This document shows, one piece after another, positions 24,499-33,292 of a stretch of 64,000 nucleotides of DNA. Position 1 is the first letter of the stretch; every line of letters starts with the position of its first letter. The notes under the pieces were generated by a model. It made no database searches, was not told where the DNA came from, and was given only the letters and a program-made list of their open reading frames with translations. This DNA is from Eubacteriaceae bacterium Marseille-Q4139 (GTDB lineage: Bacteria; Bacillota; Clostridia; Lachnospirales; Lachnospiraceae). Position numbers and translations under genes: made by a program. The stretch lies in contig JAGTTQ010000001.1 of NCBI GenBank assembly GCA_018223415.1, positions 1,254,365 to 1,318,364 of the forward strand, written 5' to 3'.

Positions 24499-25439
24499 AT
24501 CAGACCGACACTCTTCATAAAGAAAATCCAGAAGAAAATTGTTACAACCGACACCACCGTACTGATGACTACGAACTGGCCGGCCAGCTCGCCGTCGCCG
24601 CCCATGTTCTGAGCCATCGGATAGGACGAGGTCGCCACCGGCGTCGCATACATGGCAAGCAGGATGAACAGCTCCACGCCGCGCAGCCCAAGGGCATAAG
24701 CGATGGCCACCATGACGGCCGGAACCACAACGAGCTTCATGGAAAGGCTCGGCACCAGATATTTTAAATTTGCCCGCACCTCACTGAAATGCAGGGTGCC
24801 GCCCAAAACGAACAGCGCCAGGGGCGACGTCATGTCCGAAAAAGCCGCAATAGGCTTTAAAATACAGGCCGGAAGCCTGATCTGGAGCGCAAAAAAGATA
24901 ATTCCGACGACGGCGCCGTCAAGAAGCGGGTTCGTCGCCACGTTTTTCAACAGCTCCTTCATGCTGGTCTTCCCTTCGCCATGAAACATCTCCAGGATGA
25001 TAACCGAGGTGATATTGTAGATGGACACGACGATTGTCACCATCATGGCCGCCACCGAAGCCGCCGAATCGCCGAAGACGGAGATCGTAAGCGGAAGGCC
25101 GAACAGAATGAAATTGCTGCGGTAAATGGCCTGGATGATGACGCCGCGCCGCGGGTTCTCCTTAATGATCTTCGGCACGATGAGCACGAGGATCACTTCC
25201 AAAAGCAGCAGGCTCACAGCGCCGAAAATCATAAGCTGCGGCCGCGGCAGAGAGCTGGCGTCCGCCTTGTAGACGTTATAAAACGTCATGCATGGGAAAA
25301 ACAGCTTGAAAATCATCCTGTTTAATTTCTGGAGAAAGCTTTCCTCCAAAATCCCTTTTGCCTTTGCCAGATATCCGAATACGATATAGATCAAAAATGG
25401 TGTAACTGCATCGACTGCTACCAGAAAACTTTCCATCAT
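24495..25439 (-). CDS. AEC-family transporter (auxin efflux carrier type)
   Basis: A 314-residue membrane protein with about ten helices in two repeats, normal for the AEC family, which in bacteria exports or imports carboxylates such as malate. Typical elements are FPCMTFYNVYKA, RSNFILFGLPL and the last-repeat ATPVATSSYPMAQNMGG. The ATG overlaps the stop of the DUF1934 gene (ATGATGG), which suggests coupling. Last gene of the ddl-led operon. Substrate unknown. Confidence 0.88.
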   Translation of the reverse strand: MMESFLVAVDAVTPFLIYIVFGYLAKAKGILEESFLQKLNRMIFKLFFPCMTFYNVYKADASSLPRPQLMIFGAVSLLLLEVILVLIVPKIIKENPRRGVIIQAIYRSNFILFGLPLTISVFGDSAASVAAMMVTIVVSIYNITSVIILEMFHGEGKTSMKELLKNVATNPLLDGAVVGIIFFALQIRLPACILKPIAAFSDMTSPLALFVLGGTLHFSEVRANLKYLVPSLSMKLVVVPAVMVAIAYALGLRGVELFILLAMYATPVATSSYPMAQNMGGDGELAGQFVVISTVVSVVTIFFWIFFMKSVGLI

Positions 25440-25894
25440 CCGTTCCTTTCCCCGGAAAGGTGAAGGGCAGCCGTCTCTCTGGACTGGGCGCAGATGCCGA
25501 TCTGGCAGTTGGAAACGTGTTCCCCGTTCATCTCCAGTGCATAGTCCACGTTCACATGGACTGCGTTTTCTTCTTCTCTCAGCTTAATATCCACCGTCGT
25601 AAGCCCTAAAACGATGAGCCCCAGGGGCGTCAGGTAGTTTGCCATGGTCTTTTTCCCGCTCTCAAAAACCATGCGGGTTTCCACAGCGCCGTTTTTTGCG
25701 ACCTCCACCTTCCCCGGGGCGGCCTTGACGGTGTTGTGGGTCACGATGTCCGTGTCCGCGATGGCCTCATCATAAAGGATATAGTGTTTTCCGTTTTTCA
25801 GATAATACGTTCCCGGCGTAATGATTTCCACAGCATCCTGGCCGTCGCCGAAAAACTGGGTGCCCGTCACGCTCACCAGCACGTCCTTTGTCAT
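25436..25894 (-). CDS. DUF1934 (YwiB-like) beta-barrel protein
   Basis: A 152-residue protein. The opening MTKDVLVSVTGTQFFGDGQDAVEIITPGTYY (seen as TKDVLVSVTGTQ then ITPGTYYLKNGKHY) and the later LGLTTVDIKL match DUF1934, a calycin-like small barrel found in many Firmicutes, function unknown. It overlaps the ribulokinase stop by ATGA and the AEC start by the same device, so it is firmly part of the operon. Confidence 0.82.
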   Translation of the reverse strand: MTKDVLVSVTGTQFFGDGQDAVEIITPGTYYLKNGKHYILYDEAIADTDIVTHNTVKAAPGKVEVAKNGAVETRMVFESGKKTMANYLTPLGLIVLGLTTVDIKLREEENAVHVNVDYALEMNGEHVSNCQIGICAQSRETAALHLSGERNG

Positions 25895-27585
25895 GTTGAC
25901 TGTCCTCTCCTCTTTTTTTCTCCGGCCGCCCGCTTTTCGGAAAGCAGGCGCTTCATCACGCCGTTTTCCCCGCGGCCGAAATATGCGTAAAGCCGCTCAT
26001 ATTCCCGGTACAGGCGGTCGTACACGTCTGCATGCTCCGGCGCCGGGGCATACGTTTTTTCTTCCACATGTCCCATGGCCGCCGCCGCTTCGCCGATGGT
26101 ATCATACCCGCCGCCCATTTTTCCTGCCGCCACGGCGCCGAACATGGCGGAACCCAGGGCCGGGGACTGGTCGGATTTTCCGACGAAAATTTCTCTTTTA
26201 CAGACATCGGCATAGATCTGCATCATCATGGGATTCTTCTTTGCGATCCCGCCGCAGGCGTAAAGCTCCTTTACCGGGACGCCAAACGCTTCAAAGTTTT
26301 CGATAATCATCCGCTGGCCGAAGGCCGTGGCCTCGATGAGCGCCCGGTAAATTTCCTCCGGCTTTGTCTTAAGCGTAAGCCCTAAGATCATGCCGGAAAG
26401 CTCCGAATCCACCAAAACGGAGCGGTTCCCGTTCCACCAGTCGAGAGCTAAAAGCCCGCTCTCTCCCGGAATCAGCCTTTCTGCCTTTTTTGTTAAAAGC
26501 TCCTGAAGGCTTACGCCCGCCGCCTCGGCCTCTTTTTTATAGCTCTCCGGCACGCACCGCCTGGAAAACCAGTCGAGCATATCGCCGACGCAGGGCTGTC
26601 CGGCCTCGTAGCCGTAAAGCCCGGGAAGCGCACCGTCCTTTACGACGCCGCAGATTCCCGGCACATGGCGCTCGTCCTCTCCGCAGAGAATGTCGCAGGT
26701 AGACGTTCCCAGAATCATAAGAAGCTTTCCCGGTTCCGTGATCCCCACCGACGGCAGGGCCACATGGGCATCGATGTTTCCGACGCTGACGGCCGTTTGT
26801 TCCGAAAGCCCAAGCTTTTCTGCCATCTCTTTTGTCAGATGCCCGGCCAGGCTCCCCTGGGGGAGAACGCCGTCTCCAAGTTTCTCTTTCGGCGCATTCC
26901 GAAGAAGCGGATGAAGGGACGCTAAAAATTCTTCCGGCGGATAGCCGCTCTCATGCCACAGGGCTTTATATCCGGCCATGGACGCCGCCCGCGTCTCCTT
27001 TCCCGTGAGCATCCACGGGAGCCAGTCGGCCGCCTCGATGAATCTGGCCGCCGCCTCATAAATCTCCGGCGCTTCCTCGCAGATTTCCATGAGCTTCGGG
27101 AACATCCACTCGGAGCTTACCTTATTCCCGTACCGCAAAAGAAAATCCTCACCCCGCTCTGCTGCCAGCCGGTTTAGCCTGTCGGCCTCGGGCTGCGCCG
27201 CATGATGCTTCCAGAGCTTTCCGTACGCATGGGGATGATTCCGATATTTTTCCTGAAAACAGAGGGGAATTCCCCTTTCGTCCACCGGGAACATGGTGCA
27301 GGAGGTGACGTCCACACCGATTCCCACCACGTCCTCCGGGCAGACGCCGGCCGCCTTCAGAATCTCCGGCACCGTGTGAAACAGAACCTCCAGATAATCT
27401 GCCGGATCCTGGAGCGCCCAGCCGGAAGGCGCCTTCGTCCCGTCCGGCAGCATCTCCTCATAGACGCCGTGGCGGTAGGCGAGGGCGCTCTGGGCCAGGA
27501 TTTCCCCGTCGGAGAGCCTGGCTAAAACGGCCCGGCCGGACAGCGTCCCGAAATCAATGCCGACTGCATACTTCTCTTTTCCCAT
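25891..27585 (-). CDS. araB: Ribulokinase-like FGGY carbohydrate kinase
   Basis: A 564-residue FGGY kinase of the AraB branch; AraB phosphorylates L-ribulose to L-ribulose 5-phosphate. N-terminal GIDFGTLSGRAVL is the phosphate-1 motif, TSCTMFPVD and the LWKHHAAQPEADRLN block are typical of ribulokinases, and ACGGIAKKNPMMMQIYADV is the adenosine motif. No araA or araD is in the window, and the neighbours are cell-wall genes, so the natural substrate should be checked. GGGAGG precedes the ATG by six bases; murI ends 22 bases upstream. Confidence 0.85.
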   Translation of the reverse strand: MGKEKYAVGIDFGTLSGRAVLARLSDGEILAQSALAYRHGVYEEMLPDGTKAPSGWALQDPADYLEVLFHTVPEILKAAGVCPEDVVGIGVDVTSCTMFPVDERGIPLCFQEKYRNHPHAYGKLWKHHAAQPEADRLNRLAAERGEDFLLRYGNKVSSEWMFPKLMEICEEAPEIYEAAARFIEAADWLPWMLTGKETRAASMAGYKALWHESGYPPEEFLASLHPLLRNAPKEKLGDGVLPQGSLAGHLTKEMAEKLGLSEQTAVSVGNIDAHVALPSVGITEPGKLLMILGTSTCDILCGEDERHVPGICGVVKDGALPGLYGYEAGQPCVGDMLDWFSRRCVPESYKKEAEAAGVSLQELLTKKAERLIPGESGLLALDWWNGNRSVLVDSELSGMILGLTLKTKPEEIYRALIEATAFGQRMIIENFEAFGVPVKELYACGGIAKKNPMMMQIYADVCKREIFVGKSDQSPALGSAMFGAVAAGKMGGGYDTIGEAAAAMGHVEEKTYAPAPEHADVYDRLYREYERLYAYFGRGENGVMKRLLSEKRAAGEKKRRGQST

Positions 27586-27607
27586 ACGCGCCTCCCGCCG
27601 TCTCCGG

Positions 27608-28429
27608 CTAATATTCTTCGATGTTGATCTGTACGGTTTTCTTTACCTCGTCCGGCAGGATTGCCGTCGCAAAATCCCGGAACTTCTCGGCCATGTCGCT
27701 GACGTAAAACTGGTATTTTTCCTCCAGCGGCAGCTCTCTCCCGGTATCGCAGCTCATCTCCATGGAATGAAGCAGGGTTTTTAGCTGGACTGCCGTCTCA
27801 TAAGCCGGATTCACGAGCGTCACGCCGTCGCCCATGAGCCGCCCGAGAGTCGAGCGGATCAACGGATAGTGGGTACAGCCGAGCACGAGGGTGTCGATAT
27901 ATTTTTCCTTTAAAACGGATAAGTACCTGGAAGCGATCTCGTCCGTCACCGAGTCATGGAGAAGGCCTTCCTCCACGAGGGGCACAAAAAGCGGACATGC
28001 CTTTCCGAAAACCTCGACGCCGGGCTTCATCTCCCGTAATACCTTTCCGTAGGTGCCGCTTCGGACGGTGCCTTCCGTCCCGATCACGCCGATTTTCCCG
28101 TTTTTCGTGGCCGCTGCAGCCGCCCTGGCGCCGGCATTGATGACGCCGATGATGGGGAAATCCTCGTTTTTGCGGACTTCCTCCAGGGCATAGGACGAGG
28201 CCGTGTTGCAGGCGATGACGATGGCCTTTACGCCCTTTGTCCGCAGGAAACGGATGATCTGCTCCGAATAGTGGATGACGGTCTGCTTCGATTTATTGCC
28301 GTAAGGGAGTCTCGCCGTGTCGCCGAAGTAGACGATTTTTTCCTCCGGCATCTGGCGCATGATCTCCCTCGCCACCGTCAGGCCGCCGATGCCGGAATCA
28401 AAGACCCCGATGGGTGCGTTTCTGTCCAT
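27608..28429 (-). CDS. murI: Glutamate racemase
   Basis: Makes D-glutamate for peptidoglycan. The protein of about 273 residues shows IGVFDSGIGGLTVAREI, the first catalytic Cys in VIACNTAS and the second in VLGCTHYPL, plus YFGDTARLPYG. Start choice: AGAGGTGAT, overlapping the ddl stop, lies eight bases before the ATG at 28429; a GTG at 28441 in frame overlaps that site and is less likely. Follows ddl directly, which fits a cell-wall precursor operon. Confidence 0.95.
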   Translation of the reverse strand: MDRNAPIGVFDSGIGGLTVAREIMRQMPEEKIVYFGDTARLPYGNKSKQTVIHYSEQIIRFLRTKGVKAIVIACNTASSYALEEVRKNEDFPIIGVINAGARAAAAATKNGKIGVIGTEGTVRSGTYGKVLREMKPGVEVFGKACPLFVPLVEEGLLHDSVTDEIASRYLSVLKEKYIDTLVLGCTHYPLIRSTLGRLMGDGVTLVNPAYETAVQLKTLLHSMEMSCDTGRELPLEEKYQFYVSDMAEKFRDFATAILPDEVKKTVQINIEEY

Positions 28430-28437
28430 CCCGCGAA

Positions 28438-29502
28438 TCACCTCTCATAGCGGCGGAGTCCATGACGGATTAAGTCCTCCACAAGCTGTTTTTTATCGCA
28501 TCCCCTGGCTTCCCAGAGCATCGGGTACATGCTGATGGCCGTAAAGCCGGGCATGGTATTGATTTCGTTGAAAATTACCGTCCCGTCGTCCTTTACGAAA
28601 AAGTCCACGCGGGCCAGGCCGTAGCCGTCAACGGCCTTAAAAATCTCCTTGGCCTCGTTCCGGACGGTCTCTGCGGCGCCCTCCGGAAGCTCGGGATCCA
28701 CGACGGTACGGGAATCCCCGTTGTAATATTTTGCATCAAAATCATAGAACTCGGCCGCCGCAAGGATTTCCCCGACGCCGGAAGCGCGAACCTTCTCGTC
28801 TCCGCCGCCGAAAACGGCACACTCGATTTCATGACCCACGATGGCCTCCTCCACCAGGATCCTCCGGTCATGGCGGGCGGCTTCTTTAAGGCCTTCCTCC
28901 AGCTCTTTCCGGTTTTCAGCTCTGGTAACCCCCCGGGACGAACCGGCGTTGGACGGCTTTATAAAGACCGGGTACGGGAACGCGCTTTCCACGCGGGCCG
29001 TCACCGTTTCCATGTCCTTTAATTCATGCTTCATCACCGCCACATAGGCCGCCTGACGGAAGCCCAGGCTGTTTACGATGATTTTCGTCGTCAGCTTATC
29101 CATGGCCGCCGAGGACGCCAGGACGCCGCAGCCCACGTAAGGGATCTTCGCAAGCTCTAAAATGCCCTGCACCGTGCCGTCCTCGCCGTAAAGGCCGTGG
29201 AGAATCGGGAACACCACGTCCACATGGATCTTTTCCGTCTTATCCCCGTCCATGACGAGCAGGCATTTGTCCTCCGCGTCGGGGGAAAGGACGGCCGATA
29301 CATGGCTTTCGCGCCAGGAATCGTCCTCTAACTGAGCCAGGGAGTCTACCTTGAGCCAGTGTCCGGCCTCGGTGATTCCCACCAGGATCACGTTGTATTT
29401 TTCCGTATCAATATTGGCGATGATGTTTTTGGCGGACATGCAGGAGACCACATGCTCCGAAGACTGGCCGCCGAACAGTGCCACAAGATTCAATTTCTGC
29501 AT
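28438..29502 (-). CDS. ddl: D-alanine--D-alanine ligase
   Basis: ATP-grasp enzyme that makes the D-Ala-D-Ala end of peptidoglycan precursors. The 354-residue protein opens LNLVALFGGQSSEHVVSC and has HGLYGEDGTVQGILELA, FIKPSNAGSSRGV, EFYDFDAKY and FNEINTMPGFT. The Tyr/Asp-containing omega-loop resembles D-Ala ligases rather than VanA-type D-lactate ligases. The start at 29502 has AGGAGG seven bases upstream; longer open frame upstream crosses the promoter. First gene of ddl-murI-araB-DUF1934-AEC. Confidence 0.94.
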   Translation of the reverse strand: MQKLNLVALFGGQSSEHVVSCMSAKNIIANIDTEKYNVILVGITEAGHWLKVDSLAQLEDDSWRESHVSAVLSPDAEDKCLLVMDGDKTEKIHVDVVFPILHGLYGEDGTVQGILELAKIPYVGCGVLASSAAMDKLTTKIIVNSLGFRQAAYVAVMKHELKDMETVTARVESAFPYPVFIKPSNAGSSRGVTRAENRKELEEGLKEAARHDRRILVEEAIVGHEIECAVFGGGDEKVRASGVGEILAAAEFYDFDAKYYNGDSRTVVDPELPEGAAETVRNEAKEIFKAVDGYGLARVDFFVKDDGTVIFNEINTMPGFTAISMYPMLWEARGCDKKQLVEDLIRHGLRRYER

Positions 29503-29538
29503 TTTTCTCCTCCTGAATTCTATAAGGATACGGTTTAG

Positions 29539-29566
29539 ATTATAACACAGTTGGAAACAATTACAA
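29539..29566 (-). promoter_or_regulatory. ddl operon promoter
   Basis: TTGTAA, 16-base spacer, TATAAT with TG one base upstream (extended -10). It lies in the 92-base gap shared with spoIIR. Confidence 0.65.
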
Positions 29567-29594
29567 ATAGCAAATGTGATGAAATGAGGTTCGG

Positions 29595-30236
29595 ATGATG
29601 AAGAAGAAATATCGGTTCTGCCTGTCCTTGGTGCTCCTTTTGACAGCCTTTCTGACGGCCATGTCCGGAAAGCGGGAGCATGACGCCGCCCTGGCAGCCC
29701 GCATTGCACCGGAAATCCTGCGGTTTCATGTGCTGGCAAACAGCAATTCGGCAGAGGATCAGGCATTAAAATTAGAAGTAAAGGATTTTCTGCTGGATGC
29801 CATCCGCGACGGCGCAGCGGAAATCCCGGCGGACTCCAGGGAGGCGCTTTCCGCATATATTATGGAAAACAGGGACGCCCTGGAGAACGCGGCGGAAGAC
29901 TTCATGGAAAGCCGCGGCTTTTCCTACCCGGCCGAAATCCGGCTGGAAACCTGTGAATTCCCGGAAAAAACTTACGGCGATATGACGTTTCCCGCAGGCA
30001 CTTATGACGCGGTTCGCGTCCTTTTGGGCGCCGGTGAGGGCGAAAATTTCTGGTGCGTGCTGTATCCGTCCCTCTGCTATCTGGACAGCACCCACGCCGT
30101 CGTGCCGGAGGAGTCGAAGGAAGTTCTTTCCGGTCTTCTGCCGGAGGACGACTTTCTTGCGCTCCTTCGGGCGCGGCACAAAGGGACGGGGACGGTGCGG
30201 GTGAAGTTTAAATTTTTAGAGGTTTTGGGGCGTTAG
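29595..30236 (+). CDS. spoIIR: Stage II sporulation protein R
   Basis: Signal protein made in the forespore and secreted across the septum, where it activates SpoIIGA to process pro-sigma-E in the mother cell. The 213-residue protein has an N-terminal membrane/signal segment (about 6-22) and the family block ILRFHVLANSNSAEDQALK. Length and order are normal. Divergent from ddl. Two adjacent ATG codons are possible starts. I could not identify a clear sigma-F promoter. Presence of this gene shows an endospore-forming ancestry. Confidence 0.93.
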   Translation: MMKKKYRFCLSLVLLLTAFLTAMSGKREHDAALAARIAPEILRFHVLANSNSAEDQALKLEVKDFLLDAIRDGAAEIPADSREALSAYIMENRDALENAAEDFMESRGFSYPAEIRLETCEFPEKTYGDMTFPAGTYDAVRVLLGAGEGENFWCVLYPSLCYLDSTHAVVPEESKEVLSGLLPEDDFLALLRARHKGTGTVRVKFKFLEVLGR

Positions 30237-30261
30237 AGGGACGCGTCGGGGAAGATTTTCG

Positions 30262-30290
30262 TGGACAGCGGTGAGCGGCCATGCTATGAT
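30262..30290 (+). promoter_or_regulatory. Promoter of the 131-aa gene
   Basis: TGGACA, 17-base spacer, TATGAT with TGC upstream (extended -10), about 30 bases before the ATG at 30320. Confidence 0.7.
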
Positions 30291-30319
30291 GAAAAAAACA
30301 ATTTCAGGAAAGGATTCCC

Positions 30320-30715
30320 ATGCTTTTTCATATGTTTTCTTCTCCGAAAGAACGCCGGTCGGCCGGCGGCTCCTGCTTCATTGAAATCCAGTCCTGCCGC
30401 CTGCCAAAAAATACCGAAATCCGGGATATCGTCACGGTACACAGCTTAAAGCATTGGAACGCCGGCTCCCTCTATGTCCTAGGCGACGATGTCCCGGAAT
30501 TTCTATCCTTTTACGGCGATATCCTTTCCGGGGGATATTATAACAACACCAAAACCGGCCCGCTTGATCTCTGCGGCATCAACTTTTTTCCGGCAGACCG
30601 GGCCGAACAGATTGCGGCGCGCCTGAAGCAGGAAAAACCGCCGGAATATGAGACGCTCCTCGCATGGCTTGAAAAAGAAAGCGATGCGGCGGGCTTTTAT
30701 GTCCTGGGACTTTAG
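30320..30715 (+). CDS. Hypothetical protein, 131 residues
   Basis: No family recognised. The protein is soluble, with no signal or membrane segment; central region SLYVLGDDVPEFLSFYGDILSGGYYNN and end ESDAAGFYVLGL. AGGAAAGG lies ahead of the ATG and a near-consensus promoter sits just upstream, so it is expected to be expressed as a single-gene unit downstream of spoIIR. Confidence 0.7.
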   Translation: MLFHMFSSPKERRSAGGSCFIEIQSCRLPKNTEIRDIVTVHSLKHWNAGSLYVLGDDVPEFLSFYGDILSGGYYNNTKTGPLDLCGINFFPADRAEQIAARLKQEKPPEYETLLAWLEKESDAAGFYVLGL

Positions 30716-30763
30716 CACACGGGCCTTCCGCCTGGCTCGTGAAGCAGAAAGCGGCAGGCGGCC

Positions 30764-31981
30764 TTAACGGAAGCGCCGCCCGTTTTCTTCGTTAAGCTCC
30801 CGCAGCACCTCCGCAAGCACGGTCATTCCCTTGGCCGCGTCGTCCCAGGCGGTGAACTCCTTTTTGCTGTGGCTGATGCCGTCCTTACTCGGCACGAAAA
30901 TCATGGCGATGGGCATTTTCATTGCCATGGCGTTTCCGTCGTGGGTGGCACCGCTGGACATCCGGCGGCAGGGATAGCCATGTCTTTCGCAGACCGTTTC
31001 CAGCTTCTCCATGATTCCCTCGTCACAGCGCACCGGCGCCTTTTTTACAATCTGACAGAATTCTGCCTTCACGTCCGGAAGCGAAGCGCCAAGTGCCCTG
31101 GCCTTTTCCATGAACGCTTCCATCCTTTCAGCGCTCAGATTCCGGATTTCCAGCACCATGTCGGCCCGTCCCGGGATCACTGCGACAGCCCCCGGCGAAA
31201 CGGAAATTGTCCCCACGGTCGCTACCATCTGGTTTCCAATTTCCCTGGCAATCCGGTCAAAGCCCTCGATGAGCCTGGCGGCTCCCACCAGAGCGTCCTT
31301 CCGGTACTCCATCATCGTCGTGCCCGCATGGTTGCTCTCGCCCGTCACGGTCACTTCGTACCGCTCCAGCCCTACAATGCCGGTCACGATGCCGATATTT
31401 TCTCCCGCTTTTTCCAACGTATTTCCCTGTTCAATATGGAGCTCCAGATAACAGAGGGCGTCGTCCATGGGAAGTTTTACCGTCTCAAAATCCTCTCTCG
31501 AAAGGCCATAGGCCGCGGCCCGCTCCATATATCCCGGCGCGTCCGGGTCGAGAAGCCCGGTCATGGCACGGCTCCCGAAAGTACCGCCCAGGTCGTTGCC
31601 CTCTTCCCCGTTGGTTCCCAGAAGATGAAAGTTTACATAACACTCCCCGTTTTCTCCGAGATATTCTTTGAAATCCCGAAAGGCCTCGACGGCGGCCACG
31701 ATTCCCAGCATCCCGTCATAGAGGCCGCCCTCCTTTACCGTGTCCAGGTGGGAACCAAAGTAGATGGTTTTTGCACCAGGGCGGCCGCAGCGGTACTCCC
31801 CGTGAAGGTTCTTGCAGGAATCCGTCCATACCGTAAGCCCGGCCTCCTCCATGTAGGCCTTCGTCTTTTCCAGGGCTTCCAGATACGTTTCACTGAACAG
31901 CAGCCGCGTCACGGAGCCGTCCTCCGCCTGTCCGATGGAGGCAAGCTCCATAAATTTCCCATAAATCCGCTCAAAATCCAT
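30764..31981 (-). CDS. M20 amidase/hydantoinase-carbamoylase family hydrolase (AllC-like)
   Basis: A 405-residue zinc hydrolase of the allantoate amidohydrolase/N-carbamoyl-amino-acid hydrolase group. Metal ligands are visible in FGSHLDTVKEGGLYDG, the catalytic Glu in GTNGEEGNDLGGTFGSR, then LELHIEQG and DGISHSKKEF. The dimerisation loop is TGESNHAGTTMMEYRKDAL. It cleaves ureido or carbamoyl groups; no other purine-degradation gene is nearby, so allantoate is only one option. It stands alone on the minus strand after the efflux operon. Confidence 0.86.
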   Translation of the reverse strand: MDFERIYGKFMELASIGQAEDGSVTRLLFSETYLEALEKTKAYMEEAGLTVWTDSCKNLHGEYRCGRPGAKTIYFGSHLDTVKEGGLYDGMLGIVAAVEAFRDFKEYLGENGECYVNFHLLGTNGEEGNDLGGTFGSRAMTGLLDPDAPGYMERAAAYGLSREDFETVKLPMDDALCYLELHIEQGNTLEKAGENIGIVTGIVGLERYEVTVTGESNHAGTTMMEYRKDALVGAARLIEGFDRIAREIGNQMVATVGTISVSPGAVAVIPGRADMVLEIRNLSAERMEAFMEKARALGASLPDVKAEFCQIVKKAPVRCDEGIMEKLETVCERHGYPCRRMSSGATHDGNAMAMKMPIAMIFVPSKDGISHSKKEFTAWDDAAKGMTVLAEVLRELNEENGRRFR

Positions 31982-32074
31982 GTGTTTCCTTTTCCTTTCT
32001 GTAAAAATAGCCTGTATAAGGCAAAAAATCCCCGCTCCCCCGCAGTTTTCGCCCGGGGAACCGGAGATTTGTAT

Positions 32075-33292
32075 TTATGATACGGCAAGATTTCCTGCCA
32101 CGGCCCAGTCATAAGTTTCCATCGCCTGAAACAGAGCCAGATCCGCGTTTTTCATCGCAGTTTCTTTCGTCACCAGCGCATTTTTCTGCTGGAGATATTC
32201 CAGGCGGCCGATCATGCCGAGCTGGTATTTCGTCTCTGCCGTCTGCATCTTTGCCTGTTCCAGCCCGTAAGCCGTTACAGCCGTATCGTATTCATTCTTT
32301 TTCTGAAGCACATCGTTGTAAAGGTTGGTCATCGAAGACGCAATCGCTGTCCTCTGATTGTCGATGGTTCTCTGGAGGTTCTGCTTCTCCACGGAACCGT
32401 CTGTCTTATTCTCATAATCCAGAAGATTGTAGCGGAGCGTATAGTTGTTCTCGATGGCCTTTTCCTTGTCAGCCTCCGGGTTCATCCCGCCGATTCTGGA
32501 AGCGTCTGCCGCCGGCACCGGGCGGATTTCCGGGCTCGCATCGTAGGCCCAGCCCATCATTGTGCAGAGGGACTGGCGGATCTTGTCAAGGTTGGCATTC
32601 ACCGTGAGAAGACCGGCCTGAGCCGACTCCAGGTTCTGTTTTGCAGACAGGACGTCGTTTGCTGTCGCCATACCGATGTTTGCCTGCGTCTCCGTGGACG
32701 CCAGGACTTCTTTTAAGAGAGCAACGGAATCCTCCAGACTCGCCTGCTGGATCAAAAGCTGCTCGTAGCTGATCATGGCTGTCTGGGCGCCTGAAACAAG
32801 AAGTGCCCGCGTAGAATCCACAGTCTTTAACTTCATCATGTCCGGCGTCATCTCTGTGATGGCATCCACCGAGAGAAGAAGCTGTTCCGCCTGGGCACTC
32901 ATGGATTCCGACGCATAGACCGCATTGGCATACGCCGTTATCGTGTTGGGATTATCCTTTAACATTTCTGCGTAGCTCTGCATGTTCTGAGCCTGATCCA
33001 GGATCCCGCCGACGCTGTCCATCGTCGATTCCTTCACTTTTTCAACAGAGCGGTAGGATTCCTTATTGTCCGCATACGTTTCCTTCACGTTCTTCAGCGT
33101 CGTATTATACTCATCAATCAACAGCTCAATCTCATCATATTCCAGCACATTGTCATGGATCCTGTTCCATGTGGCCTCGTCGTAGACCTGGCCCGGCTCC
33201 GGAACAAATTCTTCCGCCATGGCCGTGACCGGCGCGGCTGCCATGGAAAGAGCCGCCGCCGCAGAGATGATGATTTTTAAATTTCTTCTCAT
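32075..33292 (-). CDS. TolC-like outer-membrane-efflux-family protein, copy 2
   Basis: A 405-residue secreted protein with a signal peptide (cleavage after VTAMA) and long alpha-helical coiled-coil segments. The C-terminal half, with LDYENKTDGSVEKQN, LYNDVLQKKNEYDTA and KYQLGMIGRLEYLQQKN, is typical of the TolC/outer membrane efflux family. The host looks monoderm, so the protein cannot sit in a classical outer membrane. The ATG overlaps the stop of the preceding paralogue (ATGA) and has GGAGG seven bases upstream. Last gene of a tetR-adaptor-RND-tolC-tolC operon. Confidence 0.82.
   Translation of the reverse strand: MRRNLKIIISAAAALSMAAAPVTAMAEEFVPEPGQVYDEATWNRIHDNVLEYDEIELLIDEYNTTLKNVKETYADNKESYRSVEKVKESTMDSVGGILDQAQNMQSYAEMLKDNPNTITAYANAVYASESMSAQAEQLLLSVDAITEMTPDMMKLKTVDSTRALLVSGAQTAMISYEQLLIQQASLEDSVALLKEVLASTETQANIGMATANDVLSAKQNLESAQAGLLTVNANLDKIRQSLCTMMGWAYDASPEIRPVPAADASRIGGMNPEADKEKAIENNYTLRYNLLDYENKTDGSVEKQNLQRTIDNQRTAIASSMTNLYNDVLQKKNEYDTAVTAYGLEQAKMQTAETKYQLGMIGRLEYLQQKNALVTKETAMKNADLALFQAMETYDWAVAGNLAVS

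Noticed and set aside
30869..32080. Open frame of 403 codons on the plus strand
   Set aside because: It is the exact antisense of the M20 hydrolase; it has no ribosome site, no recognisable domain and a composition dictated by the opposite strand.
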